Origin: Pseudomonas asplenii
GTDB taxonomy: Bacteria; Pseudomonadota; Gammaproteobacteria; Pseudomonadales; Pseudomonadaceae
Length of the DNA: 64,000 bases
NCBI RefSeq assembly: GCF_900105475.1
Contig: NZ_LT629777.1
Location: forward strand, 1,612,001-1,676,000
Direction: 5' to 3'
How positions within the stretch are numbered: the stretch's first letter is position 1; each line of letters starts with the position of its first letter. The position numbers and the translations under genes were made by a program. The notes under the pieces were generated by a model that saw nothing but the letters and a program-made list of their open reading frames with translations, did not search any database and had not been told where the DNA came from. Shown here one piece after another: positions 1-9,206 of this stretch.

Positions 1-704
1 TTCGGGTTCTTCTTCAACAGGTGGTTACCCACAGCGTGCATCAAGTGGGTTTTACCCAGGCCGACGCCGCCATAAAGGAACAACGGGTTGTAGCCATGCT
101 TGGGGTTATCCGCCACCTGCCAGGCCGCAGCGCGAGCCAGTTGGTTGGACTTACCTTCGACGAAGTTCTCGAAGGTGAAGGTACGGTTCAGGTAACTGGT
201 GTGCTTGAGAGCACCCTCGACCTGGACCGTACGCTGTTCGGCACGTACGGGAGCCTGTTGCGAACCGGCGCCAGCCATCGGGTCGAAGCTGTCGCGGGAT
301 GGCTCTTCGCTGACCTCGGCCACTTCCTTCGGTAAGGAGGCTGACGCTGCCGGGGCGACCGCAGGTACGGTTGGCACCGCCGCTGTAGCGCTGGCGGCCA
401 AGGCCTGGGAGGCGGCGGCCGCCAGAGGCGCGTTGGGTGCAGCACGTGGAGCCGAACTGCGTTTGCTGCCTATTAATAAGGAAAGGGCAGGCGCCAGACC
501 ATTGCCATGCTCGTTCAACAGTTCGAGCAAACGTCCCAGGTACTTTTCATTCACCCAGTCGAGCACAAAACGGTTCGGTGCATAGACACGCAACTCGTCG
601 CCTTCGGCTTCGACCTGTAGTGGACGGATCCAGGTGTTGAATTGCTGGGCAGGCAGCTCATCACGCAGAAGCTCCACGCACTGCTGCCAAAGTTCCACTG
701 ACAC
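1..704 (-). CDS. dnaA: Chromosomal replication initiator DnaA (partial, N-terminal part)
   Basis: DnaA binds DnaA boxes, melts oriC and loads DnaB. Reading from a GTG at 704, the protein begins [20 protein letters not shown], the Pseudomonas DnaA N-terminus (domain I, DnaB interaction and oligomerisation). An Ala/Pro-rich linker (domain II) follows, and then the start of the AAA+ domain III with Walker A GGVGLGKT near the window edge. The gene continues past position 1, so its 3' part is absent. The frame is open with no defect. It diverges from rpmH across oriC, and DnaA boxes lie directly upstream, as expected for an autoregulated gene. Confidence 0.97.
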   Translation of the reverse strand, partial: MSVELWQQCVELLRDELPAQQFNTWIRPLQVEAEGDELRVYAPNRFVLDWVNEKYLGRLLELLNEHGNGLAPALSLLIGSKRSSAPRAAPNAPLAAAASQALAASATAAVPTVPAVAPAASASLPKEVAEVSEEPSRDSFDPMAGAGSQQAPVRAEQRTVQVEGALKHTSYLNRTFTFENFVEGKSNQLARAAAWQVADNPKHGYNPLFLYGGVGLGKTHLMHAVGNHLLKKNP

Positions 705-749
705 GGATATCCCCTAAGTTGAAAGCCGGTGAGGCAAAAACAAGCGGCC

Positions 750-780
750 ATTGTACCGGCAGGCCGAGCACTTATCCACA
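750..780 (-). promoter_or_regulatory. Candidate dnaA promoter overlapped by a DnaA box
   Basis: On the minus strand a -10-like TACAAT lies at 755-750, about 46 bp before the GTG start. With a 17 bp spacer the -35 hexamer falls at 778-773, inside the perfect DnaA box 772-780. The -35 itself is a poor match, so DnaA repression at this site is an inference. Confidence 0.4.
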
Positions 781-1044
781 TGTCGATTGCAGGGAGCACC
801 CGGAGAATCAACCGCTTATCTGTGAACAAGGCGACCAGCGGTATGTGAATAAGCCCTGTGGATAACCGCCCTTGAGGTCGTTGCACAAGTGGGGGCGAAA
901 GTCTGTGGGTAACCACGCTGTGGATAAAAGCCCTTTTCACCCACACCTTATACGCCTGCGCAGCACAGGCAGAGCACCGTTTCCCCACCGTGTTGTCATT
1001 CTCTGTACAGTAGGTGTTTTATGGCCTACAGGTACTTATCCACA

Positions 1045-1114
1045 GATAATGGCTGCCTAAGCTTCTATAAGCTTTACAGAAAAGCTTTAAATAACTTCGC
1101 TTCTTTATTTCTAT
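1045..1114. other. AT-rich DNA unwinding element of oriC
   Basis: Directly after the box at 1036-1044 comes a stretch rich in A and T with three AAGCTT/AGCTTT repeats (about 1060-1090), ending in ATTTCTAT at 1107-1114. Its position and composition fit the duplex-unwinding element. Functional proof cannot be read from sequence. Confidence 0.7.
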
Positions 1115-1181
1115 ATCTGGACGTCGAGTGGATCAAGCACAGGGGGTCGAATACCTGTAGGAAGGAAAAGCTGGTTGGAAA

Positions 1182-1210
1182 TTGACCTGAGGGCTTGCTT
1201 TCTCTAGAAT
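1182..1210 (+). promoter_or_regulatory. Sigma-70 promoter of rpmH
   Basis: TTGACC at 1182-1187 and TAGAAT at 1205-1210 are separated by exactly 17 bp. They lie about 60 bp before the rpmH ATG. This is a near-consensus housekeeping promoter and likely drives rpmH-rnpA and the genes behind them. Confidence 0.8.
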
Positions 1211-1270
1211 CGCCGGTCTCTTAAAACGGGGGCCATTCCGGCCCGTTGTGACGAACCAGGTAGCAACGCC

Positions 1271-1405
1271 ATGAAACGTACTTTCCAACCCAGCACTATC
1301 AAACGCGCCCGCACCCACGGTTTCCGTGCTCGCATGGCAACCAAAAACGGTCGTGCCGTCCTGTCGCGTCGCCGCGCCAAAGGCCGTGCCCGTCTGGCAG
1401 TTTGA
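1271..1405 (+). CDS. rpmH: 50S ribosomal protein L34
   Basis: This is a 44-residue, very basic protein starting [18 protein letters not shown] and ending [12 protein letters not shown], the complete L34 sequence. It is a structural protein of the large ribosomal subunit. The gene is just downstream of oriC with a strong promoter at 1182-1210. It is followed after 13 bp by rnpA, the conserved rpmH-rnpA pairing. Length is normal and there is no anomaly. Confidence 0.99.
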   Translation: MKRTFQPSTIKRARTHGFRARMATKNGRAVLSRRRAKGRARLAV

Positions 1406-1418
1406 TACTCCGGCACTG

Positions 1419-1823
1419 GTGGTGAGTCAGGACTTCAGTCGGGAAAAGCGTCTGCTTACTCCACGACACTTCAAGGCAGTCTTTGACTCCCCCACCGGCA
1501 AGGTTCCGGGGAAAAATCTCCTGCTCCTTGCGCGCAACAACGACCTCGATCATCCCCGCCTGGGGCTGGTTATTGGTAAAAAGAGCGTCAAGCTCTCCGT
1601 TGAGCGCAATCGCCTCAAACGTCTGATGCGTGAATCGTTCCGTCTGCACCAGGATCTACTGGCGGGCTGGGACATCGTTATCGTCGCGCGCAAAGGTTTG
1701 GGGGACGTAGAAAGTCCCGAACTGATTCAGCATTTCGGCAAACTGTGGAAACGCCTGGCCCGTAACACGCCTGCGGCCGCAGTCAAAACCGAACCTGCGG
1801 GGGTAGACAGTCCTGATGCGTAA
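1419..1823 (+). CDS. rnpA: Ribonuclease P protein component
   Basis: The protein subunit of RNase P helps the RNA subunit remove 5' leaders from pre-tRNAs. The sequence has the conserved RNR motif region ([14 protein letters not shown]) and the P. fluorescens-like start [18 protein letters not shown]. The frame is open upstream to 1326, but homology begins at tandem GTG codons at 1419 and 1422; I use 1419 (134 residues). A start at 1422 is equally possible. The 3' end overlaps yidD by 8 bp, which implies coupled translation. Confidence 0.96.
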   Translation: MVSQDFSREKRLLTPRHFKAVFDSPTGKVPGKNLLLLARNNDLDHPRLGLVIGKKSVKLSVERNRLKRLMRESFRLHQDLLAGWDIVIVARKGLGDVESPELIQHFGKLWKRLARNTPAAAVKTEPAGVDSPDA

Positions 1824-2061
1824 ACTGGCACTCGTTCCGATCCAGTTTTATCGCTATGCCATCAGTCCCCTGATGGCCAGTCACTGTCGTTTCTACCCCA
1901 GTTGTTCCTGCTACGCGTACGAAGCCATCGAAAATCATGGACTTCTGCGCGGTGGCTGGCTGGCCTTTCGTCGTTTAGGTCGCTGTCATCCGTGGAATGC
2001 CGGTGGTTATGACCCGGTTCCACCTCTTCCTACCTCCCGTTCTTCTTCGATGGCCGAGTAA
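1816..2061 (+). CDS. yidD: Membrane protein insertion efficiency factor YidD
   Basis: This 81-residue protein has the YidD core: an [24 protein letters not shown] segment with three Cys, then [28 protein letters not shown] and a GGYDPVP end. YidD is a small peripheral inner-membrane protein that assists YidC-dependent insertion. The start codon lies inside rnpA (8 bp overlap), and yidC follows 2 bp after the stop, so rnpA-yidD-yidC are translationally linked. Confidence 0.96.
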   Translation: MRKLALVPIQFYRYAISPLMASHCRFYPSCSCYAYEAIENHGLLRGGWLAFRRLGRCHPWNAGGYDPVPPLPTSRSSSMAE

Positions 2062-2063
2062 TC

Positions 2064-3743
2064 ATGGATATCAAACGCACGATCCTGATCGTCGCCCTGG
2101 CAATCGTGACCTATGTCGGGGTCCTGAAATGGAACCAGGACTACGGTCAGGCTGCCCTGCCGACTCAGAATGTTGCCAGCACCACCGTTTCTGGCTTGCC
2201 GGATAACGCAACCGGCAGCAATGCCGCCGCCAGTGATGACATTCCACGAGCTACCAATGACACCAGCGTTCCTGCCGAAGCGCCGCTGGCCGTCAGCAAG
2301 GACCTCATCCAGATCAAGACGGATGTGCTCGAACTGGCCATCGATCCGAAAGGCGGTGACGTTGCGCAACTGAAGTTGCCGCTGTACCCACGTCGCCAGG
2401 ATCATCCGGAAATCCCGTTCCAGCTGTTCGATAACGGTGGTGAGCGTACCTATCTGGCACAGAGTGGCCTGATCGGTGCCAACGGCCCAGACGCCAATGC
2501 CGCTGGTCGTCCGTTGTACACCTCCGAACAGAAAAGTTATCAACTGGCCCCTGGTCAGGACCAACTGGTCGTCGACCTGAAGTACAGCGCCAATGGTGTC
2601 AACTACATCAAGCGTTTCACCCTGAAACGCGGGCTGTATGACGTCACTGTTTCCTACCTGATCGACAACGAAAGCGCCCAGCCATGGTCGGGTGCGATGT
2701 TCGCTCAGCTCAAGCGTGACGCCAGCGCCGATCCTTCTTCCAGCACCGCCACCGGCACCGCGACTTATCTGGGCGCCGCCCTGTGGACAAAGTCCGAGCC
2801 GTACAAGAAAGTGTCGATGAAAGATATCGACAAGGGCTCGCTGAAAGAAACCGTCCAGGGTGGCTGGGTTGCGTGGTTGCAACACTACTTCGTTACCGCG
2901 TGGGTTCCCGCCAAGGGCGATAGCAATGTCGTGACCACCCGCAAGGACAGCCAAGGCAACTACATCATTGGCTACACCGGCCCTTCGATGACCGTCGCGC
3001 CAGGCCAGAAAGCTGAAACCAGCGCAATCCTGTATGCCGGTCCGAAGAGCCAGGCAGTGCTCAAGCAGTTGTCCCCAGGCCTGGAACTGACGGTCGACTA
3101 CGGCATCCTGTGGTTCATTGCCCAGCCGATCTTCTGGCTGCTGCAACATATCCACAGCCTGCTGGGTAACTGGGGCTTCTCGATCATCGTCCTGACGATG
3201 CTGATCAAGGGCCTGTTCTTCCCGCTGTCGGCGGCCAGCTACAGGTCGATGGCACGCATGCGCGCAGTTGCCCCGAAACTGGCGGCACTGAAAGAGCAGC
3301 ATGGTGATGATCGGCAGAAAATGTCGCAGGCCATGATGGAGCTGTACAAGAAAGAGAAGATCAATCCGCTGGGTGGCTGCTTGCCAATCCTCGTGCAGAT
3401 GCCGGTTTTCCTCTCGCTGTACTGGGTGTTGCTGGAAAGCGTGGAAATGCGCCAGGCACCGTTCATCCTGTGGATTACCGACCTGTCGATCAAGGATCCG
3501 TTCTTCATCCTGCCGATCATCATGGGCGCCACCATGTTCATCCAGCAGCGTCTGAACCCGACTCCGCCGGATCCGATGCAGGCCAAGGTGATGAAGCTGA
3601 TGCCGATCATCTTCACCTTCTTCTTCCTGTGGTTCCCTGCCGGTCTGGTACTGTACTGGGTCGTGAACAACTGCCTGTCGATCGCACAGCAGTGGTACAT
3701 CACCAGCCGTATCGAAGCTGCGAGCAAAAAAGCCGCTGCCTGA
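2064..3743 (+). CDS. yidC: Membrane protein insertase YidC (Oxa1 family)
   Basis: This 559-residue inner-membrane insertase has an N-terminal membrane segment (residues about 5-23, RTILIVALAIVTYVGVL). A large periplasmic domain extends to about residue 340. The C-terminal five-helix insertase core contains the NPLGGCLPILVQMPVF loop and a FFLWFPAGLVLYWVVNN helix. It inserts and folds inner-membrane proteins alone or with SecYEG; ATP synthase subunit c is a classic client, and its gene is nearby. A terminator follows at 3766-3792. Confidence 0.98.
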   Translation: MDIKRTILIVALAIVTYVGVLKWNQDYGQAALPTQNVASTTVSGLPDNATGSNAAASDDIPRATNDTSVPAEAPLAVSKDLIQIKTDVLELAIDPKGGDVAQLKLPLYPRRQDHPEIPFQLFDNGGERTYLAQSGLIGANGPDANAAGRPLYTSEQKSYQLAPGQDQLVVDLKYSANGVNYIKRFTLKRGLYDVTVSYLIDNESAQPWSGAMFAQLKRDASADPSSSTATGTATYLGAALWTKSEPYKKVSMKDIDKGSLKETVQGGWVAWLQHYFVTAWVPAKGDSNVVTTRKDSQGNYIIGYTGPSMTVAPGQKAETSAILYAGPKSQAVLKQLSPGLELTVDYGILWFIAQPIFWLLQHIHSLLGNWGFSIIVLTMLIKGLFFPLSAASYRSMARMRAVAPKLAALKEQHGDDRQKMSQAMMELYKKEKINPLGGCLPILVQMPVFLSLYWVLLESVEMRQAPFILWITDLSIKDPFFILPIIMGATMFIQQRLNPTPPDPMQAKVMKLMPIIFTFFFLWFPAGLVLYWVVNNCLSIAQQWYITSRIEAASKKAAA

Positions 3744-3750
3744 TCTACGC

Positions 3751-3792
3751 TGTGGATAAACACTCAAGACGCCCCCTAGTGGGGCGTTTTGC
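3751..3792 (+). terminator. Rho-independent terminator after yidC (with a DnaA box)
   Basis: A 7-bp GC-rich stem pairs 3769-3775 with 3781-3787 around a 5-nt loop and is followed by a short T run. A perfect DnaA box (TGTGGATAA, 3751-3759) lies between the yidC stop and the stem. Confidence 0.85.
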
Positions 3793-3824
3793 TATCTGTC
3801 ACTTTCTGTTTTGAGGCCCGCTCC

Positions 3825-5195
3825 ATGAACGTCCCTCGGGAAACCATCGCCGCCGTCGCCACCGCCCAGGGTCGTGGTGGTGTCGGTATCGTCCGTATTT
3901 CCGGGCCTCTGGCACAAGCCGCAGCGCTGGCCATCAGTGGTCGAGAACTGAAACCACGTTATGCCCACTATGGTCCGTTCATGGGTGAAACCGGCGAAGT
4001 GCTGGACGAAGGCCTGGCCCTGTATTTCCCCGGGCCGAATTCGTTCACGGGCGAAGATGTCCTGGAACTGCAGGGACATGGCGGTCCGATCGTCCTCGAC
4101 ATGTTGCTGCAGCGCTGCCTGCAACTGGGTTGCCGGTTGGCACGTCCTGGAGAATTCAGTGAGCGCGCGTTCCTCAACGACAAGCTCGACCTGGCCCAGG
4201 CCGAAGCGATTGCCGACCTGATCGAGGCCAGTTCCACCCAGGCCGCGCGCAATGCCTTGCGCTCGCTGCAGGGGGCGTTTTCACAGCGTGTGCATCACCT
4301 CACGGAACAATTGATCAGCCTGCGAATTTACGTCGAGGCTGCCATCGACTTTCCCGAAGAGGAAATCGACTTCCTTGCCGATGGTCATGTACTGGCGATG
4401 CTCGATGCCGTGCGCGACGAGTTGTCCACAGTCATCCGTGAGGCCGGGCAGGGGGCGTTGTTACGCGATGGCATGACCGTGGTGATCGCCGGCCGACCGA
4501 ATGCCGGCAAATCGAGCCTGCTCAATGCCCTGGCCGGACGTGAAGCGGCCATCGTCACTGAGATCGCCGGCACTACCCGGGATATTCTGCGCGAACATAT
4601 CCACATCGATGGCATGCCGCTACACGTGGTTGATACCGCCGGCTTGCGGGATACCGACGACCATGTGGAAAAAATCGGTGTGGAACGCGCGCTCAAGGCC
4701 ATTGGCGAAGCTGATCGCGTGCTCCTGGTGGTAGATGCCACCGCCCCCGAGGCTGTGGATCCTTTTGCCTTGTGGCCGGAGTTCCTCGAACAGCGGCCGG
4801 ATCCGGCCAAGGTGACGTTGATCCGCAACAAGGCTGACCTCACGGGCGAGCAGATCGCTCTGCAAGTCAGTGAGGATGGCCATGTCACCATCAGCCTCAG
4901 CGCCAAGTCCGCAGGGGAGGGCCTGGAGTTGCTGCGTGACCATCTCAAGGCCTGCATGGGCTATGAGCAGACCTCGGAGAGCAGCTTCAGTGCCCGTCGT
5001 CGGCATCTGGAGGCGTTGCGTTTCGCCAGTTCGGCCCTCGAACATGGTCATGCACAACTGACCTTGGCAGGGGCAGGCGAGTTGTTGGCGGAAGATTTGC
5101 GCCAGGCACAGCAGTTCCTCGGCGAAATTACGGGTGCATTCAGCTCCGATGACCTGCTGGGAAGAATCTTTTCCAGCTTCTGCATCGGTAAATAG
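3825..5195 (+). CDS. mnmE: tRNA modification GTPase MnmE
   Basis: MnmE (TrmE) works with MnmG to make 5-carboxymethylaminomethyluridine at the tRNA wobble position. The N-terminal tetrahydrofolate-binding domain starts [24 protein letters not shown]. The G domain has Walker [10 protein letters not shown], the switch region AGTTRD, DTAG and NKAD motifs. The C-terminus ends FCIGK, carrying the Cys of the family's C-[IL]-G-K signature. The frame is open from 3789, but family homology starts at the ATG at 3825 (456 residues). Confidence 0.98.
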   Translation: MNVPRETIAAVATAQGRGGVGIVRISGPLAQAAALAISGRELKPRYAHYGPFMGETGEVLDEGLALYFPGPNSFTGEDVLELQGHGGPIVLDMLLQRCLQLGCRLARPGEFSERAFLNDKLDLAQAEAIADLIEASSTQAARNALRSLQGAFSQRVHHLTEQLISLRIYVEAAIDFPEEEIDFLADGHVLAMLDAVRDELSTVIREAGQGALLRDGMTVVIAGRPNAGKSSLLNALAGREAAIVTEIAGTTRDILREHIHIDGMPLHVVDTAGLRDTDDHVEKIGVERALKAIGEADRVLLVVDATAPEAVDPFALWPEFLEQRPDPAKVTLIRNKADLTGEQIALQVSEDGHVTISLSAKSAGEGLELLRDHLKACMGYEQTSESSFSARRRHLEALRFASSALEHGHAQLTLAGAGELLAEDLRQAQQFLGEITGAFSSDDLLGRIFSSFCIGK

Positions 5196-5223
5196 CCCTC
5201 CCGGCAGCCACCGCATCCCCTGG

Positions 5224-5297
5224 CAGGAACAGGGCTTGCCCGCGAAAGCGTCTTTGAGACCGGCAAAAGCTTCGCTGGCAAGCAAGGCTTCCTACAG
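5224..5297. repeat. Degenerate REP-like palindrome (CTTGCCCGCGAA family)
   Basis: The left arm (caggaacagggcttgcccgc, from 5224) is mirrored imperfectly by an arm ending near 5297. It matches the better-preserved copy at 28981-29052. Two changes in the right arm (ggcaagcaaggc) break the symmetry. Confidence 0.75.
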
Positions 5298-5449
5298 GTT
5301 TTAGGGTGTTCTCACGATCTAATGCCGCTACGTCAGGTATCGCGGCGTCCCAAGATCGCACTCATGTCTACATTTCGTTGCTGGCCGGATGATTTCAATC
5401 GTCCCGGCGGCTTTCGGCTGCCTGCGATTTATCCCCTCAGGCCTTTTTC

Positions 5450-5738
5450 TGTGGATTAAGCCCTGTGAATAACCCTGCCTCAGCTCGGTTGATAACCGGG
5501 CCTGAAAACTGAGGATGAACCGCTCTGTGGATAAACACCTCTTTCATCCACAGGCTTATGCCGGTTATCCCAACCCCTCATGGCCACATGACCACAGAGT
5601 TATGAATCTCTGTACATCATTAAAAACATGGCCTGTAGAGTGTTATCCACAGATAGGAGGGTGTCTAAGAATAAACATAAAAACAAAGCTTTAATAAATT
5701 TCTTCTCTTTTAATTTCTATTGTCCGTGATTATCCACA
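5450..5738. other. Second origin-like module between mnmE and mnmG
   Basis: Perfect TTATCCACA boxes lie at 5526-5534 (-), 5643-5651 (+) and 5730-5738 (+). TTATTCACA is at 5464-5472 (-), with one-mismatch boxes at 5450-5458 (-) and 5544-5552 (+). An AT-rich stretch runs from 5666 to 5720. Box spacings of 62 and 117 bp match those in oriC (857 to 919 to 1036), and a shared CTCTGTACA lies at 5608 and at 1001. As I recall, P. aeruginosa has a second putative origin at a comparable place. Whether it fires here is unknown. Confidence 0.8.
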
Positions 5739-5762
5739 GCTGGTTAAATTTTGTGCAAAGGG

Positions 5763-5791
5763 TTCTTTAGGAAGGGCGAATTCCCTATACT
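5763..5791 (+). promoter_or_regulatory. Candidate mnmG promoter
   Basis: A -10 TATACT at 5786-5791 has a weak -35-like TTCTTT at 5763-5768, 17 bp upstream. It lies between the origin-like module and the mnmG start. Confidence 0.45.
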
Positions 5792-5847
5792 TGGTCATTC
5801 AGTCCAAATTTTTCTTATTTACCTACCTGGAAGCAGGCACGAGGTGC

Positions 5848-7743
5848 GTGGTGGATTTCCCTTCCCGTTTTGAAGTGATCGTCATCGGCGGCGGTCATGC
5901 CGGTACCGAGGCAGCACTAGCATCAGCACGCATGGGTGCAAAAACCCTGTTGCTGACGCATAACGTGGAAACCCTCGGTGCCATGAGCTGCAACCCGGCC
6001 ATTGGTGGTATCGGTAAAAGCCACCTGGTCAAGGAAATCGACGCCCTAGGCGGCGCGATGGCCATCGCCACCGATAAGGGCGGCATCCAGTTTCGTGTCC
6101 TCAACAGCCGTAAAGGTCCCGCCGTGCGCGCCACTCGTGCACAGGCCGACCGCGTGCTGTACAAGGCGGCCGTCCGGGAAATCCTGGAAAACCAACCGAA
6201 CCTGTGGATATTTCAGCAGGCCGCTGACGATCTGATCGTCGAGCAGGAGCAGGTCCGTGGTGTCGTCACCCAGATGGGTCTGCGTTTCTTCGCCGATTCG
6301 GTGGTGTTGACCACCGGCACCTTCCTCGGTGGACTTATCCACATCGGGATGCAGAACTATTCCGGCGGTCGTGCCGGCGATCCACCGTCGATTGCCCTGG
6401 CCCATCGTCTGCGTGAGCTGCCACTGCGTGTCGGCCGATTGAAAACCGGTACGCCGCCGCGAATCGACGCGCGTTCCGTGGATTTCTCGGTCATGACCGA
6501 GCAACCGGGCGATACGCCGATTCCGGTGATGTCGTTCTTGGGCTCGAAAGAACAACATCCGCAGCAGGTCAGTTGCTGGATTACCCACACCAACGCCCGA
6601 ACTCACGAAATCATCGCCGCCAACCTCGACCGTTCGCCGATGTATTCCGGTGTGATCGAAGGCATTGGCCCGCGCTATTGCCCGTCGATCGAAGACAAGA
6701 TCCATCGTTTCGCCGACAAGCAGAGCCACCAGGTGTTCATCGAGCCGGAAGGCCTGACCACCAACGAGCTGTACCCGAACGGGATATCCACATCCCTGCC
6801 GTTTGACGTGCAGTTGCAGATCGTCCAGTCGATCCGCGGTATGGAAAACGCCCATATCGTCCGGCCGGGCTACGCCATCGAATACGATTACTTCGACCCG
6901 CGCGATCTCAAATACAGCCTGGAAACCAAGGTGATCGCGGGTCTGTTCTTCGCCGGACAGATCAACGGCACCACCGGTTACGAAGAAGCCGGTGCCCAGG
7001 GTCTGCTCGCCGGTGCCAACGCTGCACTGCGCGCCCAGGGCAAGGACAGCTGGTGCCCGCGTCGCGATGAGGCGTACATCGGGGTGCTGGTCGACGACCT
7101 GATTACCCTGGGGACCCAAGAGCCCTACCGGATGTTCACCTCCCGTGCCGAATACCGTCTGATCTTGCGTGAAGACAACGCCGACCTGCGTCTGACCGAA
7201 AAAGGTCGTGAGCTTGGGCTTGTGGATGACATCCGTTGGGCGGCTTTCTGCAAGAAGCGCGAAGCGATCGAGCAGGAAGAACAACGCCTGAAAAGCACCT
7301 GGGTTCGCCCGGGTACTGAACAGGGCGATGCGATTGCCGAGAAATTCGGCACGCCACTGACCCATGAATACAACCTGCTGAATCTGCTGAGTCGTCCGGA
7401 AATCGACTACGCTGGCCTGGTCGAAGTGACTGGACAGGGCGCAGAAAATCCACAGGTCGCCGAGCAGGTCGAGATCAAGACCAAGTACGCCGGCTACATC
7501 GATCGCCAGCAGGACGAAATCGCTCGCCTGCGGGCCAGTGAAGATACCCGCCTGCCTGTGGATATCGATTACACGACCATTTCCGGACTGTCGAAGGAAA
7601 TCCAGAGCAAGCTCGGCGCCACCCGCCCCGAGACCCTGGGCCAGGCTTCGCGTATCCCGGGCGTCACGCCGGCGGCGATTTCCCTGTTGATGATCCATTT
7701 GAAAAAACGCGGCGCCGGCCGTCAGTTGGAGCAAAGCGCTTGA
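5848..7743 (+). CDS. mnmG: tRNA uridine-5-carboxymethylaminomethyl synthase MnmG
   Basis: MnmG (GidA) is the FAD-dependent partner of MnmE in wobble-uridine modification. The N-terminus has the FAD-binding [10 protein letters not shown] motif (residues about 12-21) and the conserved [24 protein letters not shown] block. A C-terminal tRNA/MnmE-binding domain ends [15 protein letters not shown]. The frame is open to a TTG at 5791, but family homology begins [16 protein letters not shown] use the GTG at 5848 (631 residues); a GTG at 5851, 6 nt after GAGG, is a close alternative. The last codons overlap rsmG. Confidence 0.98.
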   Translation: MVDFPSRFEVIVIGGGHAGTEAALASARMGAKTLLLTHNVETLGAMSCNPAIGGIGKSHLVKEIDALGGAMAIATDKGGIQFRVLNSRKGPAVRATRAQADRVLYKAAVREILENQPNLWIFQQAADDLIVEQEQVRGVVTQMGLRFFADSVVLTTGTFLGGLIHIGMQNYSGGRAGDPPSIALAHRLRELPLRVGRLKTGTPPRIDARSVDFSVMTEQPGDTPIPVMSFLGSKEQHPQQVSCWITHTNARTHEIIAANLDRSPMYSGVIEGIGPRYCPSIEDKIHRFADKQSHQVFIEPEGLTTNELYPNGISTSLPFDVQLQIVQSIRGMENAHIVRPGYAIEYDYFDPRDLKYSLETKVIAGLFFAGQINGTTGYEEAGAQGLLAGANAALRAQGKDSWCPRRDEAYIGVLVDDLITLGTQEPYRMFTSRAEYRLILREDNADLRLTEKGRELGLVDDIRWAAFCKKREAIEQEEQRLKSTWVRPGTEQGDAIAEKFGTPLTHEYNLLNLLSRPEIDYAGLVEVTGQGAENPQVAEQVEIKTKYAGYIDRQQDEIARLRASEDTRLPVDIDYTTISGLSKEIQSKLGATRPETLGQASRIPGVTPAAISLLMIHLKKRGAGRQLEQSA

Positions 7744-8384
7744 GTTCGTTGGTCACCTCGCAACACGCCGAAGAGTTATCCACAGGTGCTCGCCAGCTCG
7801 GTGTCAGCCTGAGCGCAGCCCAGCACGAGCAGTTGCTGGGTTACCTGTCTCTGTTGATCAAGTGGAACAAGGCCTACAACCTGACCGCCGTGCGGGATCC
7901 GGACGAAATGGTCTCGCGACACCTGCTCGACAGTCTGAGCGTGATGTCCTTCATCGAAGACGGACGCTGGCTCGATGTGGGCAGCGGTGGCGGCATGCCA
8001 GGTATTCCCCTGGCGATCCTGTTTCCGGGCTCGCAAGTGACCTGCCTGGACAGCAATGGCAAGAAGACCCGCTTCCTGACCCAGGTCAAACTCGAACTCA
8101 AGCTGGATAACCTGCAAGTTATCCACAGCCGCGTTGAGGCCTTCCAGCCCGAACAGCCCTTCAACGGCATCATTTCCCGGGCGTTCAGCAGCATGGAAAA
8201 TTTCACCCAGTGGACGCGTCACCTGGGCGACCGCGATACACGCTGGCTGGCAATGAAGGGCGTCCATCCTGCGGATGAGCTGGTAGCATTGCCGGCAGAC
8301 TTCCACCTCGATAGCGAACACGCCTTGGCCGTACCCGGTTGCCAAGGCCAACGTCATCTGCTGATACTGCGCCGCACGGCATGA
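7740..8384 (+). CDS. rsmG: 16S rRNA (guanine527-N7)-methyltransferase RsmG
   Basis: RsmG (GidB) methylates G527 of 16S rRNA using S-adenosylmethionine. The Rossmann motif [15 protein letters not shown] sits near residue 80, and the [10 protein letters not shown] region forms part of the catalytic core. The start is a TTG at 7740 that overlaps the mnmG stop by 4 bp, matching the family N-terminus; no better start is in frame. It belongs to the conserved mnmG-rsmG-parA-parB order. Two perfect DnaA boxes (7776-7784 and 8119-8127) lie inside the gene. Confidence 0.96.
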   Translation: MSSLVTSQHAEELSTGARQLGVSLSAAQHEQLLGYLSLLIKWNKAYNLTAVRDPDEMVSRHLLDSLSVMSFIEDGRWLDVGSGGGMPGIPLAILFPGSQVTCLDSNGKKTRFLTQVKLELKLDNLQVIHSRVEAFQPEQPFNGIISRAFSSMENFTQWTRHLGDRDTRWLAMKGVHPADELVALPADFHLDSEHALAVPGCQGQRHLLILRRTA

Positions 8385-8402
8385 TTGGGAACACAAGCAA
8401 GA

Positions 8403-9197
8403 ATGGCTAAGGTATTCGCGATAGCGAACCAGAAAGGTGGTGTGGGCAAGACCACCACCTGCATCAACCTCGCAGCATCCCTGGTCGCGACCAAGCGCCG
8501 GGTGCTGCTGATCGATCTCGATCCACAGGGCAACGCCACCATGGGTAGCGGTGTGGATAAGCACGGCCTGGAAAACTCCATCTACGATGTGCTGATCGGC
8601 GAATGCGATCTGGCGCAGGCCATGCACTTCTCCGAACATGGCGGTTATCAACTGCTGCCGGCCAACCGTGACCTGACGGCCGCCGAAGTGGTACTGCTGG
8701 AAATGCAGATGAAGGAAAGCCGTCTGCGCAGCGCCCTGGCGCCGATTCGCGAGAATTACGACTACATCCTCATCGACTGCCCGCCGTCGCTGTCGATGCT
8801 GACCCTCAATGCCCTGGTCGCCGCCGATGGGGTGATTATTCCCATGCAGTGCGAGTATTACGCGCTCGAAGGCTTGAGTGACCTTGTGGATAACATCAAG
8901 CGCATCGGTGAGTTGCTCAACCCCGAGTTGAAAATCGAAGGCTTGCTGCGCACGATGTACGACCCACGTCTGAGTTTGATGAACGACGTTTCTGCACAGC
9001 TCAAGGAACATTTCGGCGAGCAGTTGTACGACACCGTGATTCCACGCAACATCCGTCTGGCCGAAGCCCCGAGCTACGGCATGCCGGCTCTGGCCTACGA
9101 CAAACAATCGCGTGGCGCGCTGGCCTACCTGGCCCTGGCGGGTGAGATGGTTCGTCGCCAACGCAAAAATTCACGCGTCGCCGCCCCGGCAACCTAA
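8403..9197 (+). CDS. parA: Chromosome partitioning ATPase ParA (Soj family)
   Basis: ParA forms ATP-dependent nucleoid-bound dimers that move ParB-parS complexes apart. The deviant Walker A KGGVGKTTT is at residues about 11-19, with the IDLDPQGN and IDCPPSL motifs after it. There is no N-terminal DNA-binding domain, so it is a chromosomal (small) ParA of 264 residues. The ATG at 8403 is preferred over the in-frame TTG at 8385. Two perfect DnaA boxes (8552-8560 and 8885-8893) lie in the gene. parB follows after 9 bp. Confidence 0.97.
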   Translation: MAKVFAIANQKGGVGKTTTCINLAASLVATKRRVLLIDLDPQGNATMGSGVDKHGLENSIYDVLIGECDLAQAMHFSEHGGYQLLPANRDLTAAEVVLLEMQMKESRLRSALAPIRENYDYILIDCPPSLSMLTLNALVAADGVIIPMQCEYYALEGLSDLVDNIKRIGELLNPELKIEGLLRTMYDPRLSLMNDVSAQLKEHFGEQLYDTVIPRNIRLAEAPSYGMPALAYDKQSRGALAYLALAGEMVRRQRKNSRVAAPAT

Positions 9198-9206
9198 GGA
9201 GTCCCC

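Larger units (their letters stand above)
705..1181. other. oriC: Chromosomal replication origin oriC
   Basis: This dnaA-rpmH intergenic region is the standard origin position in Pseudomonas. Perfect TTATCCACA boxes lie at 772-780 (+), 857-865 (-), 919-927 (-) and 1036-1044 (+). TTATTCACA is at 844-852 (-), and one-mismatch boxes are at 904-912 (-) and 937-945 (+). The last box is followed by an AT-rich stretch. No other part of the window except 5450-5740 has this density. Confidence 0.95.

Noticed and set aside
816..824. TTATCTGTG as an extra oriC DnaA box
   Set aside because: Too many mismatches in the CACA half to count as a box.
2007..3767. 586-codon open frame antisense to yidC
   Set aside because: It exactly shadows yidC, has a low-complexity Gln/His/Arg-rich translation and no ribosome-binding site; it results from GC-rich codon bias.
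6046..7734. 562-codon open frame antisense to mnmG
   Set aside because: Antisense shadow; no start context and an implausible composition.
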